From positions 281,507-345,506 of the forward strand of contig JBBHKE010001106.1 of the NCBI GenBank assembly GCA_037447655.1: a stretch of 64,000 bases of DNA, read 5' to 3'. A model generated the notes under the pieces. That model made no database searches. It saw nothing but the letters and a program-made list of their open reading frames with translations, and was not told the origin of the DNA. This document shows positions 58,605 to 64,000 of the stretch, piece by piece (the first letter of the stretch is position 1; every line of letters starts with the position of its first letter). This stretch comes from Zygnema cylindricum. Taxonomy: Eukaryota; Streptophyta; Zygnematophyceae; Zygnematales; Zygnemataceae. A program made the position numbers and the translations under genes.

Positions 58605-58750
58605 GAGTCGAGACAGAGAGACAGAGATAGAGACAGAGACAGAGACAACGACAGAGACAGAGACAGAGACAGGGGCAGGGGCAGAGACAGGGACAGAGAC
58701 AGAGACAGAGGCAGAGGCAGAGACTGAGGCAGAGACAGCGACAGGGACAG
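58605..58750. repeat. CAGAGA hexamer microsatellite
   Basis: An imperfect (CAGAGA)n array with CAGGGA and CAGGCA variants, just upstream (in gene direction) of the first recognised SBP2-like exon and probably within an intron. Confidence 0.9.
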
Positions 58751-59084
58751 AGAGACCTGAAAAAAGATGGTTGCTGTTATGGTGAAATGGCTCAAATAGA
58801 CTTCACCAAATAAGAAAAAGAACAAGTTTTAAAACTGCTGTTCTGCCATATATACGGGACATCTGTCACAAATTGAACAGAAAAATAGCCTATATCAACG
58901 TGATCCACACAAAACCTAGTATACTGTATCTCTATATTTTCTGTTTCTTTTTTTAGGAAGTGTGAAACTACAGCATTCATCGACATTAGAATGAGGGAAT
59001 TAATTACTTTTGAAATGTAAAAAGTATCAATGTTTACTATATTAGAGCTGGATGACGTGGATGCATGCTGTCCCTCTCGAACTA

Positions 59085-59283
59085 CACCAGCTATCGCTGT
59101 TAGAGATAATAACACTAATTCGGTTGGGACTTTTTTTGGCCAAAAATCATAAAATAGTGTTAACAACACTATTGAAGGGAGTGGACTACAATCCACCACT
59201 TCTCCCTACACTAAACTAGTGTTATACATTCTAGTTTCGCATTTACACTAGTAATTCCATTTCTGTAAAAACGACGGGCAGTG
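59085..59283. mobile_element. Diverged TA-MITE, 199 bp
   Basis: CACCAGCTATCGCTGTTAGAG left end after TA; GTAAAAACGACGGGCAGTG right end before TA. The interior GTGGACTACAATCCACCAC resembles the short class. Confidence 0.6.
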
Positions 59284-59743
59284 TAGAGTAATCAATACTG
59301 TTTACTTTTCGAAAAAATGAGCTGGATGAGATGATTGTTGCTTAACTCGAATAGTGATAGTACAGCAATTAAATCCCACAAATAACCATCGGCGGTGAAC
59401 CACTTATTTCTAATTCCAAAGCCACTGCCTTCACAAGGCATCTTATTTCCATCAGACATTGAATTCAGCTTCCATGATAATCGTCTCAATTAATTACCTT
59501 TTTATCACTGGTAATAAATACGAATATACGACCATACTGGTATTTTCTTGCCAAAATCTGAAAAAGACTAATCCTGTAAACCGTTCACTCACTAATTCAA
59601 TTGCAGAAAGAAATGTTTAAAAACTTGATAATCAATCAGGTGGTGTCCCACATGAAACAATGTGGATGGATCTCGCTGAAACACATGTCGATTATGCAAA
59701 AGAGTTGAGAAATAGAAGCTAATTAAAGTGAGGGCATACACTA

Positions 59744-59937
59744 CACCGCCCATTGCTATTAGAGTTACCACTCTGATTCCAAGGAGTGAATTTTTTACTC
59801 GAAATCATAATTAGAGTTAATAACATTGTTTCAGTAAGCGGCTTAGAAGAGGCCATGCTGAGAAACTTAATTTAGTGTAGTTAGTTCTACAATTGTTAAC
59901 CCTAATAATTCAATAACTCTAATAGGGATGAGAAGTG
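59744..59937. mobile_element. TA-MITE, 194 bp
   Basis: CACCGCCCATTGCTATTAGAG and CTCTAATAGGGATGAGAAGTG ends, TA on both sides. Non-coding. Confidence 0.7.
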
Positions 59938-59939
59938 TA

Positions 59940-61290
59940 CCGCTTCGGGATGCGAATCATTAAAAGATGACGGCAGACAATTATTCAGAAACACAACTTT
60001 GTCCAGAGGTGGATTTGCCCTTAGGTGTTTTAATGCAGCAACTTTGAATTTCCAAAGCATGTGTACAGAACTCACAATAAAAGTGATTCACGCTACATGA
60101 GAAAGGGAACATCCATAGATACGATTTCCCTTCGAAATTTTGGCAAAATAGTATAATACAACATTGTGTACTGAAATTCCTTTTCCCTTTTGGTTCATAA
60201 AAGTTTGGTACAAATTTCCACTCTCAAAATTTGCACGCTTTCTCGGCAAATGTTACCACAAATGTAATTGTATATGGACTGTTGTCATTCACAGGATACT
60301 CTCGCTAAACTTGCTTATTTGAAGGCGAATGAAACAATTAATAAAGAAAACGGAGACCGGAGACCGGAGATGGGAGATCGTTTTAAACATAAATTTTTGT
60401 CCAGTTTGGATACTTCTGCAAAACTTAAACTGTGCTGAACTGAGGAGCTTACAATAGACACTTTTTTTTTTTTTTCAGTATTTGGAATGGTGATAGAAAA
60501 ACATTCCCCAGAATTTCAGAAAACACTACAAACTAAGCTTTCAAACTAATTAATATTCAAATTTTGCAGCCATCTCCAACTCTCACAAGGAAGCGCAAAG
60601 TTAAAGTCACTTTCAGAATCACAGAAAAGCAAACTTCATCATCACAATGTGCTGCCAATTGAAAGAAACGGCTGAAACACTAAATTGTAATAGAGTTTAT
60701 ATGTACAACAGTAACTATTACAGGCATCATTATATGGTGCACTTTAACAAAGCCGTGGAAAACATTTGATCATGTTTGAAAAAGGAAGAGGTGAAAAAAG
60801 TTTAAGAACGGGAGTCTAGCTACGTCGACAGAGCGAAATAGAAGTGGTTTTGAGACATTTTGGCCGTCAATCTAGGAAACCCTAGGAAGGTTCTTCCATA
60901 TGAGATATATTTTTTCTCACTTGTGAACACTCAAGTCGTGAACGACCATGTAATTCCGTATGGAATATGTACGGATACTCCAATCGCCGACCGACGATAA
61001 CTTCAGCTCTATTTGTTCAGGCTACTCTGTGCCTGACTTTACGATGCCAGCGAGGTTTGCAAAATAAGCAAAGCTCAACTTACGCTATCGTATGGTTTAT
61101 ACCTTTATATATTCTTCTATATTATCGTAGAAAAGACAGACGTGCCGTACATAGCACTCTATATTCTATTTTTCCGAACAGAATATAGAGTGGCTAACAC
61201 TAAATGAAAAGCTTCCAAATTAGCGTTAGTTCTGTTTTCATGTTTTGGACCAAAAAAATCGTGTTGTATCAGCGATAACGACGGGCGATG
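59940..61290. other. No gene recognised; may include 5' exons of the SBP2-like gene
   Basis: No minus-strand exon with a convincing start and a phase-0 donor was found here or at 59292-59489, though the missing 5' end must lie upstream of 58574. A short inverted pair AATATAGAGTG/CACTCTATATT occurs near 61160-61190. Confidence 0.35.
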
Positions 61291-61292
61291 TA

Positions 61293-61489
61293 CACCACCC
61301 ACCTTTAATAGAGTAAGTAACATTAATTTGGTAACGACATTTTTTGGCAGAACTTAAAAAGTTAATGAAAGCAACACTGCTTAAGAAAGTGGACAATAAC
61401 CTGCCACGTCTCCCTCCATTGAAACCGTTACATATTCCAATTTCGCAAAAATACAAATAAATTATAAACAATAATAACCACGGGCAGTC
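61293..61489. mobile_element. Diverged TA-MITE (~197 bp)
   Basis: CACCACCCACCTTTAATAGAG after TA and AATAATAACCACGGGCAGT at the right. Interior GTGGACAATAACCTGCCACG as in the short class. The right limit is approximate. Confidence 0.5.
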
Positions 61490-61506
61490 TGGCATTTTGT
61501 CTGGTA

Positions 61507-62021
61507 CACCGTCAATCGCTATTAGAGTAAAGGAATAAATAGCGTAAAAAAAAAAATAGTGTTATTAACACTAATCGGGATTTTTTTTTTTTTTTAAATA
61601 TATATATACTAATTAATCCCTAACTGTAATTTGGGTTGTCCTGAATAATAAATACTGTACAAAATCTGACAATTCGTACGCCGTCGCGCTGTTCACACGG
61701 TCGACGGACGAACATATGAGAACGTGATTCTTTTCGACGAGTTTGCATCTCTTTCTTGCAGTGCACATTCACATGTATGCGCAATAATGTTAAGTGTCTT
61801 TTTATGCCTTTGTAATTCAAAAAGTACCATTTCATACGGAAATATCCTGTCCGTACGCCACATTATTTCCATAACAGTGTACTTCCATTATTAACGCTAA
61901 TTGAAAAAAAACCCTAATTGGAATAATGGAAAAAATAGAATTATGGATTGTATTTCGGGTTTTATTTTTTTTAAAAAGGGCACCGAATTGGCGTTATATA
62001 CTCGAATATCGATTAACAGTG
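61507..62021. mobile_element. TA-MITE, 515 bp
   Basis: CACCGTCAATCGCTATTAGAG and ACTCGAATATCGATTAACAGTG ends with TA on both sides. It is close in sequence to 3199-4633 (minus its insert) and to 6253-6805 in reverse. Confidence 0.85.
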
Positions 62022-62028
62022 TACAGTA

Positions 62029-62564
62029 CACCGCGAATCGTTATTAGTGTCAAAGTTTAAATAGTGTTGAAGAAAAATTACCGTAATTGATGCTAATTAA
62101 GAATTTGATTTTTTTTTTAAAGGTGTATTCTAATTTCGGCATTATGCTAATTTGGGAACAGCAAAAATGGAATATTCGCCGTACGATTATATACACTAAT
62201 ATATGTATCCATATAAAATATTAGAAATCGTACGCCGCCGTGAAATTTAAATATCCGTACATGTCAGACTAGTTTACGTGTCAGAATAATCCCGTTATTT
62301 AAGCGCACGTTCCTATGCGTGCGCGTCTGCTTTAATTCATTTTTTGTAAAATTTTCACTTGAAAGGTACATTTATGTACGGTCTGACATCGAACGTACAC
62401 CACACTATTTAGATATTGTTGTACTTTCGTTCTTTACGCTATTTTGTACGGTACCTTAATTAATGTCAAGGAAAAAAATAAAATCATGTATCCTATTTGA
62501 GGAAAAAAAACAAAATTTTAAGAACCCAAATTAGTGACTTTGACACTAATAACGATTCGCGGTG
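62029..62564. mobile_element. TA-MITE, 536 bp
   Basis: CACCGCGAATCGTTATTAGTG and CACTAATAACGATTCGCGGTG ends, TA on both sides. Same family and orientation as 18357-18895. Only eight bases separate it from the preceding element. Confidence 0.88.
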
Positions 62565-62951
62565 TAGCACTGTACTGTCCTGTAGTTCCCACGCGTCGAC
62601 TAGAAAGGGTCGAAGTGGTTCTGCCGTATATGTTTGTACGGAATAGCGGAATGCGCCACAACGAATGACTGTGCATTCGAGGAGATGACACGGCGCAAAA
62701 AGTGCCGCAAAAGTTTGCCGCATACACGAACATAAAAAGTCGCCTGTTGCTACATTACGCCTACCGCGACAAGCATGAAGAAAGACACCAATGACCGGTA
62801 CCGTAAACGACACCAAATCACACGGAAATATGTGCTGGATTCCGTACATTAAGTAGATCTCTAGGAGTTTTGAGCTGACGAGAAAGACAAAAACATGTAC
62901 CAGAAAAATAAGTTGCTTGTAGAGCATAATAATTCAACGCGGGTCAACTAA
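62565..62951. other. No gene seen
   Basis: A 144-codon minus-strand frame overlaps here but runs through the MITE end and has no recognisable domain. Confidence 0.4.
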
Positions 62952-63732
62952 GGGTGAGTCTCCATGTACTTGAAACTTATAGAATTTACTTTGTTTATTA
63001 GCGCAGATCCAGCGGACCCGGATTTCGGGTGTCCCTGTGTGTACCAAACGAAGTTGTCACTTAAGGGCGTGACGATTGTATACGTCGACAATGCCCGTGA
63101 CGGCTGTCGACAGTGTACAATCTGTCATGACACGCGTTATTTTCTGGAACTGCTTCTGACGTCGCATGACTTCTCGTGACATTGTAGACGTACCGCCATC
63201 TAGACTGTGCTGTTTCACGGTTGAAGAGGTTGTACTTAGCCTTTGCGTCTCCTATCCGGTCGACGTGAAATGGCATCGGATCTTGAGACCCCTGGCAAAA
63301 TAAAATCCGTACCAGGCGCAAACGGGCAAAACCAAACGAATTGTGTACTTTGCTTTGTCGTACTTGAACGTAAACAGACAAAACATAGCGGATCGTGCAC
63401 TTTTCATCGTCGTTTGAATTCTTTTGAAATTTTTTGAAAATTTATTACACGTGCGATTACGTGTTCCTATTTGTTTTTTGAAAATTCTTTGTTTTAAAAC
63501 ACATCTTTCCTGTGTTTTAAAGAAAAGTTTGAAGATGACGTTTTTTGGCGTGACCGTGGGTCGAAGAACACAAAATGACAACATGTAGTACATTTTAAAT
63601 TCGATGATGACGCAAAATGTACTTCTCATTTTCTCTATTTTTTTGTACGGTTGAAACTTACGCGGTACGGCTCTAAGTTTTATAGGAAAACGACAGAAAA
63701 AAAACCTTACGTAGGCACATGGAGACGCACCC
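62952..63732. mobile_element. PIF/Harbinger-like element, 781 bp, TAA TSD
   Basis: GGGTGAGTCTCCATGTAC and GGCACATGGAGACGCACCC form inverted ends; TAA at 62949-62951 and 63733-63735. An inverted relative of 26388-27166 with nearly the same length. No transposase. The remaining 63736-64000 shows no feature. Confidence 0.82.
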
Positions 63733-64000
63733 TAAGTTAACGACACGAAGCTTACTGTTAGGTACCGTCTTCATCACTTTTTGCGAATTTGAAACTAGTG
63801 AACAAAAATACGATCATAGAGTGCACACAAATGCGCACTACAGTATATGAACAATTCCGAAAATATATGTTGATTCTACCATTTTTACACGCGCCATTGT
63901 GATTTATGAATCCCCAAATAAAACAACATAAATGGGTGTGGACCAATATTTTTCCACATCCACGCTGATCCGAATTTTATCATCCAGAACTATTTTCCAT

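Noticed and set aside
58532-58825. 97-codon Ser/Leu-rich minus-strand ORF
   Set aside because: Translation of the CAGAGA microsatellite; only its downstream part overlaps a real exon, in a different frame.
59292-59489. Possible 5' exon of the SBP2-like gene
   Set aside because: No convincing donor in phase 0 and no similarity to SBP2 N-termini; left as unproven.

Overview
This window reads as nuclear DNA of a eukaryote, most likely a green plant. It is AT-rich, genes are sparse and split by GT-AG introns, and a plant-type O-fucosyltransferase and degenerate TTTAGGG telomere-like tracts are present. The species cannot be fixed from sequence alone. A seed-free land plant or streptophyte alga would fit, but that is inference. 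No bacterial gene organisation, rRNA, tRNA or CRISPR array was seen.

Layout. 1-8.5 kb is a transposon graveyard: several families of small non-autonomous DNA elements, often nested, whose ends and target-site duplications (TSDs) can be read directly. 8.7-9.2 kb may hold one short exon. 10.0-16.75 kb looks like one large DNA transposon on the minus strand. It has a four-exon, 597-aa CENP-B/pogo-like transposase (DDE_1 type) whose 2.9-kb first intron carries a second same-strand ORF of 446 aa, and it has hairpin-bearing repeats near both sides. 16.8-20.7 kb is more miniature-element debris. 21.0-22.2 kb (+) is a two-exon gene of unknown function. 22.3-28.4 kb is T-rich DNA and more elements. 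28.85-31.29 kb (+) is a two-exon membrane-anchored O-fucosyltransferase-like gene. 31.3-37.6 kb holds degenerate tandem repeats, a polypurine tract and small elements. 37.6-39.6 kb is a broken non-LTR retrotransposon with oppositely oriented copies. 40.87-42.19 kb is a 38-bp satellite (~35 copies). 42.7-48.8 kb is again element-rich, with a cluster of ACGT-core motifs at 46.5 kb and a perfect hairpin at 47.7 kb.

The most informative gene lies on the minus strand at 50.25-58.57 kb. Nine exons in consistent splice phase give 718 residues, with the 5' start missing. The protein resembles SECIS-binding protein 2 (SBP2): a C2H2 finger, an SBP2-like central motif and an L7Ae RNA-binding domain. Because selenoprotein synthesis is considered lost from land plants, this gene either points to a lineage that keeps selenocysteine or to an L7Ae protein with another job.

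The elements fall into at least four classes: TA-flanked elements with CACCGTGAATCGCTATTAG-type ends; hAT-like elements with TAGTGTTGTG ends and 8-bp TSDs; PIF/Harbinger-like elements with GGG-ends and TTA/TAA TSDs; and a family with CATAGTTC ends and 8-9 bp TSDs. Nested copies give relative insertion ages and, in one place, an empty-site control.
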